NCBI RefSeq assembly: GCF_001623075.1
Contig: NZ_LMCF01000024.1
Span: 175,043 to 239,042, forward strand
Direction: 5' to 3'
DNA length: 64,000 nucleotides
DNA from: Pseudovibrio sp. Ad37
GTDB lineage: Bacteria > Pseudomonadota > Alphaproteobacteria > Rhizobiales > Stappiaceae
The notes beneath the pieces are model-generated. The model was not told the DNA's origin and searched no databases. It was given only the letters and a program-made list of their open reading frames with translations. Position numbers and translations under genes: made by a program. How positions within the stretch are numbered: the first letter of the stretch is position 1; every line of letters begins with the position of its first letter. Shown piece by piece: positions 44,801 to 53,928 of the stretch.

Positions 44801-45796
44801 TTAGTCGAACTCGGGACCGCGTGCCGAATACGGCTTCACTTCTTTCCAGGCGCGCATCAGATTTTCAAGTTCTTCATCTGTCTGTTCTGGCAGGACAATT
44901 TCAAGCCCAACAAGAAGGTCGCCGTGGCCACCTTCTTTCTTCGGCAGGCCCTTGCCTTTCAGCCGCATGGTCTTTCCGCTGCTGGTATTTGCAGGGATTG
45001 TCAGGTTAACCGCGCCGCTGAGAGTTGGAATGCGTACTTTCCCGCCAAGAACGGCTTCATAAAGGGTGAGGGGGACATCTACACGAATATCTTCTCCATC
45101 CACTTTGAAGAGCTTGTGTGTGGAAATACGAACTTCTACCAGTGCATCACCAGCCTGACCACTCTTGGCAGAAGCAAAACCTTGCCCTTTCAGGCGGATC
45201 TTGTCGCCGCTCTGCGTGCCAGCCGGAATTTTTACATTCACCGTCTTGCCGCTTGGCAGCTTCACCTGAACCTTGCCATGGTGGGCAAGGTCTTCAAGTG
45301 TCACCCGTGCAATCAGGTTGGCATCAGCTCCCTTGGTAGGGCCAGCATGGAAATGAGATTCTCCACCGCCTGCGCTGCGGCGTTTGCCGCCGCCAAAGCC
45401 ACCAAGAATATCATTGAGGATATCGTCAAAACCGCCAGCATCCTGAGGGCCACCTGCACCGCCGTGGCCTTCGCCAAAGCCCTGCTCAAACCGGAAACCA
45501 CCATGACGCCCTGAATTACGGAAACCTTCGAAGCCACCGCCACCACCCGGGCCGCCATAAAACTTGGGTTTGCCATCCGCGTCTATCTCACCGCGATCAA
45601 ACTGTCCGCGCTTATCTTTGTCGCCCAAAATTTCATAGGCTTGGTTCGCTTCAGAGAAGCGCTCCTTAGCCTTTGGATTGTCTGCATTCTGGTCTGGGTG
45701 GAACTGTTTGGCCAGTTTGCGAAACGCTTTCTTGATCTCTGCCTCACTGGCATTTTTGCTAACACCAAGAACAGAATAGGGATCTCTCATCGTCAT
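44801..45796 (-). CDS. DnaJ-like cochaperone (CbpA type)
   Basis: A 331-residue protein with a J domain (about 1-70, HPD in QFHPDQNADN), a long Gly/Phe-rich region (about 75-125: GGPGGGGGFEGFRNSGRHGG), no zinc-finger cysteine repeats, and the C-terminal substrate-binding domain with KVQVKLPSGKTVNVKIPAGT. The structure is CbpA/DjlA-like, not DnaJ. It stimulates DnaK ATPase. ATG 45790 is an alternative start. Confidence 0.9.
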   Translation of the reverse strand: MTMRDPYSVLGVSKNASEAEIKKAFRKLAKQFHPDQNADNPKAKERFSEANQAYEILGDKDKRGQFDRGEIDADGKPKFYGGPGGGGGFEGFRNSGRHGGFRFEQGFGEGHGGAGGPQDAGGFDDILNDILGGFGGGKRRSAGGGESHFHAGPTKGADANLIARVTLEDLAHHGKVQVKLPSGKTVNVKIPAGTQSGDKIRLKGQGFASAKSGQAGDALVEVRISTHKLFKVDGEDIRVDVPLTLYEAVLGGKVRIPTLSGAVNLTIPANTSSGKTMRLKGKGLPKKEGGHGDLLVGLEIVLPEQTDEELENLMRAWKEVKPYSARGPEFD

Positions 45797-45960
45797 CCAT
45801 CAAATTGAAATAAGGGCAGTTTATAACTCACCCTTTACATAACCTTGAGTTCGACGGGGCGCAAGCAGCCGTAGCCGAACTTAGCTAATCAGACGTGAGT
45901 ATTTCAGTGGTTTTAATCTAGTAGGACACGTCGCATTTGCGAAACTGAAGCGAGGAAGAG

Positions 45961-46449
45961 TTATTCAGTGACAGTTGCATCGGTTTGGAACGGAGCAAGC
46001 TGGACAATCTTCATTTTACGATTGGTATCCGGGCAGCTGCGCCCCTGATAGGCTCTGACGCCGCCAACAGTGTTTGCGCTGGTCACAAAATCGGTGCAAC
46101 CCGCAATGCTTTCTGTTTTATCAACGGACATGAGAGAAGTGATTGTCCCACTGTTGCCGCTGACAGGGTTAGTCCAGGCCATAGGTGCAAACCGGTTTTT
46201 GGCTTGCCCACTCTCGTTCAGAGCTTCCTCAATGGTATTCGTAATAACCGTACGGTCGGTGCGATGAATCTCGCTATCCGCGACCTTTTGCTTGGTATCA
46301 ACTGTCTCTGTCAGGTTCAGAGGTTCTTGATACTCACTGTTGTTCACAGATATGGACATCTGAGTGCAGGCAGGAAGTGTCAGCAAGAGCGCAGCCGAGA
46401 CAAAACACGACTGGCGTAAACGGGTTTTCTTGCTATACAAAACTGCCAT
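45961..46449 (-). CDS. Lipoprotein, RT0821/Lpp0805-like surface protein
   Basis: A 162-residue protein with a lipobox in LLLTLPACT (Cys at about residue 28), so it is probably lipidated and in the outer membrane. The mature part contains EEALNESGQAKNRFAPMAWTNP then SGNSGTITSLM, like the domain found in Rickettsia 17-kDa/RT0821-type surface antigens. It lies 88 bp upstream of the divergent pdxH. Function is unknown. Confidence 0.7.
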   Translation of the reverse strand: MAVLYSKKTRLRQSCFVSAALLLTLPACTQMSISVNNSEYQEPLNLTETVDTKQKVADSEIHRTDRTVITNTIEEALNESGQAKNRFAPMAWTNPVSGNSGTITSLMSVDKTESIAGCTDFVTSANTVGGVRAYQGRSCPDTNRKMKIVQLAPFQTDATVTE

Positions 46450-46536
46450 ATTACTACTAGAGCCTCAGGTTGAATCCGTTGTTTTAACGAATTCCGGTTC
46501 ATCCACAGTGTGAGGATCCTAAAGGGACTATTAACT

Positions 46537-47175
46537 ATGAATGGTGACATCCAAAATCTGGAAGAAAAGTTTACAAATAGTTACTCCGAAAGCGTAGAGG
46601 TTCCTTTTCAACTATTTGGTGAATGGCTTGCACTTGCAGAAAAGAACGAGCCTAATGATCCTAATGCCATGTCAGTCGCGACTGTAGATGAGAATGGCAT
46701 GCCCAATGTGCGGATGTTACTCCTTAAAGGTTACAGTCCACAGGGTTTTGTGTTTTATACAAACTTTGAAAGCACAAAAGGCCGTGAAATTCTTGCTCAC
46801 CCTAAGGTTGCTTTGTGTTTTCACTGGAAAAGCTTGCGCAGGCAAGTCCGGGTACGTGGCAACGTTATCCACGTAACTGAAGACCAGGCCGACGAATACT
46901 ATAACTCACGGCCACGAAAAAGCCGCATTGGTGCATGGGCATCCAAACAATCCCGTCCATTGGAAAGCCGTTTCGCGCTTGAGAAAGAAGTTGCCAAATA
47001 CGCTGCTAAATATGCTGTTGGTGACATTCCGCGCCCCGAATATTGGAGCGGCTGCATTTTGGAACCATTGGAAATCGAATTCTGGCACGACCGTGCCTTC
47101 CGTCTGCATGACAGATTTGTCTTCAAAAGAGACAGCGCAGAAGATCAATGGGATAAAGTGCGTCTGTATCCATAA
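46537..47175 (+). CDS. pdxH: Pyridoxamine/pyridoxine 5'-phosphate oxidase
   Basis: A 212-residue FMN-dependent oxidase that makes pyridoxal 5'-phosphate. Family hallmarks are [66 protein letters not shown] and the C-terminal [19 protein letters not shown] then [15 protein letters not shown] precedes ATG 46537. The longer frame adds nine residues without a match. Length and motifs are typical. Confidence 0.94.
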   Translation: MNGDIQNLEEKFTNSYSESVEVPFQLFGEWLALAEKNEPNDPNAMSVATVDENGMPNVRMLLLKGYSPQGFVFYTNFESTKGREILAHPKVALCFHWKSLRRQVRVRGNVIHVTEDQADEYYNSRPRKSRIGAWASKQSRPLESRFALEKEVAKYAAKYAVGDIPRPEYWSGCILEPLEIEFWHDRAFRLHDRFVFKRDSAEDQWDKVRLYP

Positions 47176-47545
47176 TGCATTTCAGATGAAGGCTGAGCGC
47201 ATCACAAACGTGGTGCGCTTCGTCATTTATCAGCAACAGAACATGAGCCGCTATATAAAGCATATATAGATATGGGGCAGGGCTGCGGGATCGTTACGCA
47301 GAAGACGTAACGGTTGATGCTTCTACGAGGCAGGCATAAAAATAAGGCGGCTCGCAATCCTGCGGGTCGCCTTCTTTATTCAGATAACCAGATGTCCGTT
47401 CAGGCCATCAAGTTTCTGGAAAGCCATGTCCAAATAAGACGTGGCTTACGCATTGAAGCAGTTATCAATGTGATTGGAATACATAATCAAGCAATTCGGT
47501 TCTTGAAAAACAAGCTGGAATTTCTGATTTGTAGCCCCTGACGCA
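47176..47545 (+). other. 370-bp region after pdxH with three hairpins
   Basis: Hairpin 1: AGCGCATCAC-AAAC-GTGGTGCGCT (47196-47219), probably the pdxH 3' end. Hairpin 2: CGTTACG/CGTAACG (47292-47312). Hairpin 3: AAGGCGGCTCGCA/TGCGGGTCGCCTT (47344-47373), followed by CTTTATT, resembling a second terminator. The second and third may define a short transcript of their own. No ORF stands out. Confidence 0.45.
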
Positions 47546-47716
47546 TCAGTCAGTCGGAAGAGGGTATTCTTCCTGAACCTTAGGCTGATATGCCTCTTTC
47601 TGCTTACCGTTACAGCAGTTTGCAGCATTGACAGCCTGAATGCCCACTGGACGATAAAGTTTGTCCAGATCAGGTTTAGCGTTTTTCTTTTGTTGCTCAG
47701 TCGTTCCGAAGGCCAT
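47546..47716 (-). CDS. Small conserved protein, 56 residues
   Basis: An ORF beginning MAFGTTEQQKKNAKPDLDKL and running through the segment KLYRPVGIQAVNAANCCNGK to PLPTD. I recall short Hyphomicrobiales proteins with a Y.PVGI.AV.AA core in this size range, so a real gene is likely. No signal peptide or membrane segment. GGACGGAC precedes the ATG by a few bases. Function is unknown. It is too short for standard callers. Confidence 0.65.
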   Translation of the reverse strand: MAFGTTEQQKKNAKPDLDKLYRPVGIQAVNAANCCNGKQKEAYQPKVQEEYPLPTD

Positions 47717-48284
47717 TTTAGTCCGTCCCCTTGGGACAAGTTGTGTTGCAGAAATCGTGATGCTTATCCAGAATGAGTAGCCGGATAGCCCGATATAAGC
47801 GTCAGCTCATATGCAGGAGTGATACTCAAATCGGGCATGAATATGTTAGCGCCAAAAAAACTAAAAAAGCCAATCTAATTTCAAGGGGGGAATTTCCCAA
47901 TAAACTCAGCAATTTGAATGCATGAAACATGACGTTAACTAATTGCTCAGCAGGCTTTCCGGAAATTATTATTATTATACAAAAGGATAGGATCTCAGGT
48001 TGTGAGCTAGTTAAAATTATCGCGACTAAACCATTAATGTATCAGGCTATTTTGAGTGACATTTGGCCGCGATTTCCCTGACTGCGAAACTGACAAAAAA
48101 CTGTGTATTTAGTGTGCCAAGAAGCTTGTGGCCGATTGATTAGCATCGCTCATAGTGATTGGTGCTCGTAATACCCTGTATAAGTGCGTAGATTGAGCCG
48201 CTTGCATAAGAACTATTTTGCTCGGGTAATCTCCCGAAGACGGTCTCCCATATAAACCGTCAAATGCGCTGAAGGAAAATGACA
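47717..48284. other. 568-bp AT-rich intergenic region
   Basis: No ORF with a ribosome site, no repeat element. GACGGT (48239 onward) and ACCGTC (48256 onward) form an inverted repeat in the leader of the HAD gene. The rest shows nothing I can name. Confidence 0.4.
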
Positions 48285-49010
48285 ATGAACGTGCGCGCCG
48301 TACTGTTTGATCGCGATGGAACTCTCATTGATTTCAATAGGACATGGGGCACGGTGCTCCAACATGTTCTGATGGATCTGGCAGATGGAAATCTAAAGCT
48401 GGCCACTGAACTTGGCAAGCTCGTGAAGTTTGATTACGCCAGCTGTGCCTGCGAACCGGGCAGCCCTATTCTGACCAATCCGCCAAGCGGTTACAGCGAA
48501 CCATGGGCCAATCATCTTGGTGTTGAGTTCAACCGCGCGTTCTTGGATCGTATTGAAGACCTTATTCTGGAACATGCAGCAGACTGTGTTGCAGCATTTG
48601 ATGACACAGCATCATCTATCAAAGCCTTGGCAGCTGCTGGTTTGCCGATCGGTCTGGCAACGAATGGTACAGAAGCGAGTGCCATAGCCCAGCTGAAGCG
48701 CCTTGGTATTCTCGACTACTTCACCTTCGTTGTGGGCTACGACAGCGGTCATGGTGAAAAGCCGGAGCCGGGCCAGCTCTTCGGGTTTGCAAAGCACACA
48801 GGTATAGAACCTCAGCACATCGCAATGGTGGGTGACAGCCTTCACGACATGCATGCAGCCCAAAACGCAGGCATGGTGCGCGTTGGCGTAACAACTGGCG
48901 CTTTGACCACTGAAGAGCTGAAGGATCACTGTGACCACCTGCTCGACAGCCTGACTGATCTTGTGAACCTGGTTGGCCTGAAGGCGACAGGCGAGGGCGC
49001 TGCTGTTTAA
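48285..49010 (+). CDS. HAD-family hydrolase, phosphoglycolate-phosphatase-like
   Basis: A 241-residue HAD phosphatase. Motif I is LFDRDGTLIDF, motif II LATNGTEAS, motif III Lys in HGEKPEP, and motif IV MVGDSLHDMHAAQNAG. The helical cap follows motif I (about 20-90). The substrate could be phosphoglycolate or another small phosphomonoester. GAAGGAAA lies 9 nt before ATG 48285; ATG 48279 is an alternative. Confidence 0.87.
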   Translation: MNVRAVLFDRDGTLIDFNRTWGTVLQHVLMDLADGNLKLATELGKLVKFDYASCACEPGSPILTNPPSGYSEPWANHLGVEFNRAFLDRIEDLILEHAADCVAAFDDTASSIKALAAAGLPIGLATNGTEASAIAQLKRLGILDYFTFVVGYDSGHGEKPEPGQLFGFAKHTGIEPQHIAMVGDSLHDMHAAQNAGMVRVGVTTGALTTEELKDHCDHLLDSLTDLVNLVGLKATGEGAAV

Positions 49011-49203
49011 TAAGATGCTGTTAATGCGGCGGTTCATCCGCCGCAATTCCCCTCTCTCAAAATCTGCGCGAAAATAATGGCAGTATTCAACCCTCGGTAA
49101 TTCTGAACTGCTACTATCTGGTATCGTAAAGTAAAGAGCTGTAACCTTCATGCCGAACGGTTAAGTTGAACTCTGAGCTGCAGATTGAAGAGAGTGGGAT
49201 AGA

Positions 49204-50139
49204 ATGACCCTGCAATTGCCCTCGAAACATTCTCGCACTGCCCTGCGCAGTCGTCGCATTGGCGCAATTGCGATCCCGTTCCTCTTTATCTCCGTTGCTG
49301 GTCATTACTTCGAGTTGTTCAATACAGAAGTGCTGCTCGTTCTCTTTGTAATTGGCTTTTTCATGGGCGCTGCCGCCATTGCGCTGGCTGCCATGGCCGT
49401 GGTTGATTTGTGGAACAACGGCGGCAAAGGGTTCGGCAACAGTTTCTTGGGCACTTTTTATGGTGCCATCGTCCTTGCCCCACTACTTGTCGCGACACTG
49501 GGGCTCTATCTGTTCCCGCCACTCAATGATGTCTCAACAGATATGGACGAGCCACCTGCGCTGATTGCCGGAGATCGTATTGATGATGAAATTGGGCAGG
49601 ACAAGCAGCTCATGCAAAAGGCCAGCTATCCTGACATCGTCCCGCGCCGGTTCCGCCTGCCTCCTCCTGAGCTGCACAACGCTGTTTCCAGCGTGGCCTC
49701 CAGCATGGGGTGGAAAGTGATTTATGAGTTACCCGCGGGTTTCCCGGATGAGCCCACCTACCTGCTCATGGAAGCGCGCATGCCATACTTCTCTTTGAAG
49801 GATGATGTCGCCATTCGCATCCAGCCCGATAGAGTAGGTACACTTTTGGATATCCGCTCTGCGTCCCGCTTTGGCAGTCATGATTTTGGCACCAATGCCC
49901 GCCGTATAAGAGGGTTTCTGGCAAGTCTGGATAAAGTGCTCTTGCAAAACTACGGCATCACAGCCCGGGTTGAAGAACCTGAGCTGGTCTTGCAGGATGA
50001 GGCCGAGCAACCGGCTCAGCTAAAAATCTCAGAGAGCGTACCGCTGCTGGAAGCGCCATTAGAGCTACCACCTTCAATTGCATCCATGTTGAAAGAGCGT
50101 GGCGCCGCGCCAATCCCATCACAAAAGCCTGCGCAATAA
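49204..50139 (+). CDS. DUF1499 membrane protein
   Basis: A 311-residue protein with three hydrophobic segments in the first 110 residues (about 18-37, 42-66 and 78-100), then a soluble DUF1499 region (about 150-265) with PRRFRLPPPELHNAVSSVAS and MEARMPYFSLKDDVAIRI and RIRGFLASLDKV. The last 40 residues are Glu/Pro-rich. DUF1499 proteins are of unknown function, found in membranes of bacteria and chloroplasts. Confidence 0.85.
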   Translation: MTLQLPSKHSRTALRSRRIGAIAIPFLFISVAGHYFELFNTEVLLVLFVIGFFMGAAAIALAAMAVVDLWNNGGKGFGNSFLGTFYGAIVLAPLLVATLGLYLFPPLNDVSTDMDEPPALIAGDRIDDEIGQDKQLMQKASYPDIVPRRFRLPPPELHNAVSSVASSMGWKVIYELPAGFPDEPTYLLMEARMPYFSLKDDVAIRIQPDRVGTLLDIRSASRFGSHDFGTNARRIRGFLASLDKVLLQNYGITARVEEPELVLQDEAEQPAQLKISESVPLLEAPLELPPSIASMLKERGAAPIPSQKPAQ

Positions 50140-50215
50140 ATCGCGAGTATCTCTCATAAGATCAGCTGTTGTTTTGGGGTGTGTGGTCTCGAGATGAAAA
50201 TAGGCCCAGAAACGA

Positions 50216-50246
50216 CATAACCAGCGCCGGGGAAGCACTGGTTATG
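50216..50246 (+). terminator. Stem-loop after the DUF1499 gene
   Basis: CATAACCAG at 50216-50224 pairs with CTGGTTATG at 50238-50246. It lies 77 bp past the stop. The lack of a T run makes a terminator role uncertain. Confidence 0.45.
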
Positions 50247-50393
50247 AAAGCTTGCGTGAACAACGAGTACCGCTTTAAGGCTATCGCGAAACTCTGAGAG
50301 TTCTGAAGCCAGGGAAGCCGTTGAACTCTATGAATTCAATATGACTCATTTAATAGCATATGTGTGTGATAATTGTCACGACCTCACAAAAAA

Positions 50394-50415
50394 ATACGCC
50401 CAGAAACGGGCGTAT
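50394..50415 (-). terminator. Intrinsic terminator of the C-S lyase gene
   Basis: On the minus strand ATACGCCC-GTTTCT-GGGCGTAT is followed by TTTTTT. Thirty bp past the stop of the gene at 50445. Confidence 0.88.
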
Positions 50416-50444
50416 CTTTGATAACTCAAAATATTGCTTTGAAA

Positions 50445-51638
50445 TCAGGCGTTTGCTTGGATGCGAAGATCTGCAAAAACATCTTCCAAACGTTTGATAG
50501 CCTCTTCAACAGTTGATTTTGGACAGGCCAGATTGAATCGCAGGAACGTTTCTCCGCCTTTTCCAAACGTGCTGCCGATGTTGACGGCGACCTTTGCCTG
50601 CTTTTGAATACGCGTCACGATCTCATCAAACGGCAGGTCTACTTCTTTGAAGTCGACCCACTGCAAATAAGTGCTTGCCATGCGCATCACTTTAGCGCCG
50701 GGAATAGCAGCTTCCAGCCCTTCAATCAGCAGCTCCTGATTGGCCGCAATGTAGTCGCAAGCTTCAGTGAGCCACTCATCGCCATGGTTGTAAGCCTCAG
50801 TCGTGGCCTGTGAGCCAAGCGGGGTGGCGTGAACTCCACAAGCTGTAAAGACCTTGCGGATTTTATCGCGCAGCTCTTTGTTGCTGATGATGCACGCAGC
50901 CGTCGCAAATCCAGCCAGATTGAAGGTCTTGGAAGCAGATGTGAATGTTATCGTCCGCTCTGCAATTGCCTCAGACAATGTCGAGGTTACCACATGCTTG
51001 GATCCATCCAGAATAAGGTCGTGGTGGATCTCATCAGAGATGATCAGGATGTTGTGCTCAAGGCAGAACTCGCAAATGCGGGTCAGCTCCTCTGCAGTCC
51101 AAACACGACCACCCGGATTGTGAGGACTACACAGCAGCAGGATCTTGGTGCGTTCATCAATCTGATCGGCCAGATGGTCAAAGTCCATGTAGTAAGCGCC
51201 ATCACGCTCAATCAGCTGGCTTTCAACAAGGCGGCGGTTGTTGTCGCGCACGGCGCGGCCAAATGCGTGATAAACTGGTGAGAACACCAGGACACCATCG
51301 CCTTCCTCAGAAAACGCCTGAATAGCCATGGAGTAACCAGCAACAACTCCCGGTACTGTGGTGATCCAGTCTGGAGAGACATCGAACTGGTGACGTCGCT
51401 TCATCCAGGAAATGACGGCTTCCTTGTAAGGCGCATCATTGCCGTAGTAGCCGTTGATCCCGTGCTCCGCAGCGCGGGCAACCATGTCATTCACGGCTTG
51501 TGGTGGGCGGAAGTCCATATCAGCGACCCACATCGGCAAACCGTCATCAGGACTAATGCCATAGCGACTTTCCATCTCATCCCATTTCAGGGAATGAGTG
51601 TTTCTGCGATCGATCTTCTGGTCAAAAATACTGGTCAT
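50445..51638 (-). CDS. PatB/MalY-family C-S lyase
   Basis: A 397-residue PLP enzyme of fold type I. Family marks are DGLPMWVADMDFRPPQAV near the N-terminus, CSPHNPGGRVWT, and the PLP lysine in FTSASKTFNLAGFATA (near residue 236). The C-terminal FLRFNLACPKS fits. PatB/MalY proteins act as cystathionine beta-lyases or cysteine desulfhydrases. Direct substrate evidence is absent. It is a single gene. Confidence 0.88.
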   Translation of the reverse strand: MTSIFDQKIDRRNTHSLKWDEMESRYGISPDDGLPMWVADMDFRPPQAVNDMVARAAEHGINGYYGNDAPYKEAVISWMKRRHQFDVSPDWITTVPGVVAGYSMAIQAFSEEGDGVLVFSPVYHAFGRAVRDNNRRLVESQLIERDGAYYMDFDHLADQIDERTKILLLCSPHNPGGRVWTAEELTRICEFCLEHNILIISDEIHHDLILDGSKHVVTSTLSEAIAERTITFTSASKTFNLAGFATAACIISNKELRDKIRKVFTACGVHATPLGSQATTEAYNHGDEWLTEACDYIAANQELLIEGLEAAIPGAKVMRMASTYLQWVDFKEVDLPFDEIVTRIQKQAKVAVNIGSTFGKGGETFLRFNLACPKSTVEEAIKRLEDVFADLRIQANA

Positions 51639-51700
51639 TACGTCTCTAAGTGTTGGAGAGATCGGTTTCTCTGGGGTGTCCTGACAGTGTGTAAGCTAAG

Positions 51701-52618
51701 CTATGTCAGCTCACGCAACGTGAATTTTGCGGAGAGTGTAACCTTAGCATCGCACAAGACAACCCCTTGCGCGATGAGATCATCCAGTTGTGCAAGAACA
51801 TTGAGCGCGGCTGCGCCATGCAGCTTTGGGTCCACATCCGTGTAGATGGCTTTCACCATGGTCATGACGTCATCATCCCCAGCATGCAAACGTTCAAGAA
51901 TAGCATCGGAGCGCAACTGACGATGCTGCTTTAACTGAGGAAGAAAGACCTTCGGGTTGTTCACTTCGCCGCCATGGGACGGGAAATAGCGAGTTTCACT
52001 GCGCGCTATGAGCTTGTCGAGCGACTTCATGTAGGCGTTCATGGACCCGTCTGGAGGCGCCACAATGGTCGTGGACCAAGCCATCACATGATCACCGGGT
52101 AGCATCACACCTTGCTCAGGAAGGGCGAAAGACAGGTGATTCTCTGTGTGACCCGGCGTTGCAACCACTTCAATTGTCACGCCATCAACAGAGATTTTGG
52201 CACCATCCTCCAGCTCTTCATCCGGTGCAAAGTCCTTTTGAGAGCTCGCATCCATAGGCGTTTCGGCCATATCAGCAAACGAAACTGCTCGTTTATGAGG
52301 TCCGCACCCCATCACGGGAGCGCCTGTCTTTTCCTTCAAAGGGCCAGCAAGAGGGGAGTGATCCACATGGGTGTGGCTGACGAGAATAGCTTTGACCGGT
52401 CGGCCATCAATGGCCTTCATCAACGCGTCCAGATGCTCCAGATCCATCGGGCCCGGATCGATGACAACAACCTCGTTTTTACCAACAAGGAAAGTGTTAG
52501 TTCCTGCAAACGTTAGGGCACTCGGGTTATTGCAGGTTACGCGCGACAGCTCATCGGTGATCGCAACAAGCTCACCATGTCGTGCATCAAAATCGCGATT
52601 GAAGTCCATCTTGCTCAT
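51701..52618 (-). CDS. MBL-fold metallohydrolase, glyoxalase-II-like
   Basis: A 305-residue metallo-beta-lactamase-fold hydrolase. The metal motif is SHTHVDHSPLAGPLKEK (HxHxDH, about residues 79-95), with GHTENHLSFALPEQ as the next His and ligand Asp in MLPGDHVM. The C-terminal 90 residues are a winged-helix-like tail (KQHRQLRSDAILERLHAG) seen in the beta-lactamase-like RNase Z/LACTB2 group. GGAGAGACC precedes ATG 52618; the longer frame is without support. The substrate is unknown. Confidence 0.85.
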   Translation of the reverse strand: MSKMDFNRDFDARHGELVAITDELSRVTCNNPSALTFAGTNTFLVGKNEVVVIDPGPMDLEHLDALMKAIDGRPVKAILVSHTHVDHSPLAGPLKEKTGAPVMGCGPHKRAVSFADMAETPMDASSQKDFAPDEELEDGAKISVDGVTIEVVATPGHTENHLSFALPEQGVMLPGDHVMAWSTTIVAPPDGSMNAYMKSLDKLIARSETRYFPSHGGEVNNPKVFLPQLKQHRQLRSDAILERLHAGDDDVMTMVKAIYTDVDPKLHGAAALNVLAQLDDLIAQGVVLCDAKVTLSAKFTLRELT

Positions 52619-52770
52619 GTCAGGTCTCTCCCATTGCCTCCATAAATAAGCCTTTGGCAAATAAGAGGCAATGGCAACTAGGCCTGATTGATGGTCGACT
52701 TTCTGCTCACGCCGCGCTTTCCATCGCAAACGACGCAAAACACCAATTTTCAAAAAGCTTCATTTTTTTA

Positions 52771-52793
52771 TTGCAATTAAGAATGAGTTGCAA
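52771..52793. promoter_or_regulatory. Candidate Mur/Fur-type metal-response site
   Basis: TTGCAA-N11-TTGCAA, with inner GCAATTAAG and GAGTTGC arms. It resembles the Mur (manganese uptake regulator) boxes of rhizobial sit promoters. It lies about 165 bp before the metal-importer start, within the shared upstream region. Match by eye only. Confidence 0.4.
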
Positions 52794-52958
52794 CTAGACT
52801 GCCGGAAGAAACAGGATGCCTGCAGAAATTCTAATGGTATCTTTATTTAAAGAGCTCAGGGCGAAGATGTTGGCTGAGAACAACGAGGCCGGGTCCTAAA
52901 ACTGTGCAAGATGATGAGCGTGAAAATTTGCTCAAGTCGTTTTAGAAAGTTGGATTTT

Positions 52959-53927
52959 ATGCGCTACTTAAAAGCTGCTGTGCTTGCAGTAACAGTCATG
53001 ATTTTCGCAGGTCTCTCCGGCCTGTCAGCAGCATTTGCAAAAACTCCGATCAATGCAGTTGCAACAGTCGGCATGGTCGCCGACGCTGTGCGTGCAGTTG
53101 GTGGAGACAATGTTACCGTTGAAGCGCTGATGGGAACCGGCATCGATCCTCACTCTTATCGTCAAACCCGCTCTGATGTGGTGAAACTGGGCCGTGCAGA
53201 TGCAATTTTCGCAAACGGTCTGTTTCTGGAAGCGCAGATGGAAGATCTGCTGCTGAAGCTACAAAAACGTAAGCCTGTCTTCTTCATCGGTGAATCCATC
53301 GACTCTGCCAAACTCGAAGGGTCAACCGCGTACACCGGCCGCTATGACCCGCACGTCTGGATGAGCCCGACCCTGTGGCAAGGCGCAATCAATGGCGTGA
53401 CCGAAGCCTTCATCTCCATAGACCCTGAAAACGAGCAGGAATATCGCGACAACGCAGCAGCCTATCTGGTTCAAGTGCAGAAGCTGGCAGACTACGGCGA
53501 TAAGATCCTCCAGACAGTACCTCAAGAGCGCCGTGTTCTTGTAACCGCGCACGATGCCTTCACCTATCTTGGTCGCGACTTCAATCTGGAAGTGGTCGGC
53601 ATTCAGGGCATCTCCACAAACTCTGAAGCTGGTTTGCAGCGGATTGAGACACTGGTTGATCTTCTTGTAGATCGCAAAGTCACAGCAGTGTTTGTTGAAT
53701 CGTCAGTATCAGAGCGCAATGTACGTGCGCTGGTCGAGGGGGCAGCTGCCAAAGGCCACAAGGTCGAAGTCGGCGGCGAGCTGTTCTCAGATGCAATGGG
53801 CCAGTCCAATACCTATGAAGGAACGTATATCGGTATGATCGACCATAACATGACCTCGATTACACGTGCTCTGGGCGGTGAAGCACCAGCACAGGGTATG
53901 CAGGGTAAGCTTGGAGCAGGTCACTAA
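52959..53927 (+). CDS. Metal ABC transporter substrate-binding protein (SitA/TroA type)
   Basis: A 322-residue periplasmic cluster A-I metal-binding lipo-free protein. Signal peptide cleaves near AFA (residue 27). Metal-ligand motifs are TGIDPHSYRQTRSD (His), YDPHVWMSP (His), the Glu in VFVESSVSERN, and Asp in EGTYIGMIDHNM. No His-rich loop as in ZnuA, so manganese or iron is more likely than zinc. GTTGGA precedes ATG 52959. First of four genes. Confidence 0.88.
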   Translation: MRYLKAAVLAVTVMIFAGLSGLSAAFAKTPINAVATVGMVADAVRAVGGDNVTVEALMGTGIDPHSYRQTRSDVVKLGRADAIFANGLFLEAQMEDLLLKLQKRKPVFFIGESIDSAKLEGSTAYTGRYDPHVWMSPTLWQGAINGVTEAFISIDPENEQEYRDNAAAYLVQVQKLADYGDKILQTVPQERRVLVTAHDAFTYLGRDFNLEVVGIQGISTNSEAGLQRIETLVDLLVDRKVTAVFVESSVSERNVRALVEGAAAKGHKVEVGGELFSDAMGQSNTYEGTYIGMIDHNMTSITRALGGEAPAQGMQGKLGAGH

Positions 53928-53928
53928 G

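Noticed and set aside
47446..47739. Minus-strand frame of 97 residues over the small-protein gene
   Set aside because: A different frame overlapping the better-supported 56-residue ORF at 47546-47716.
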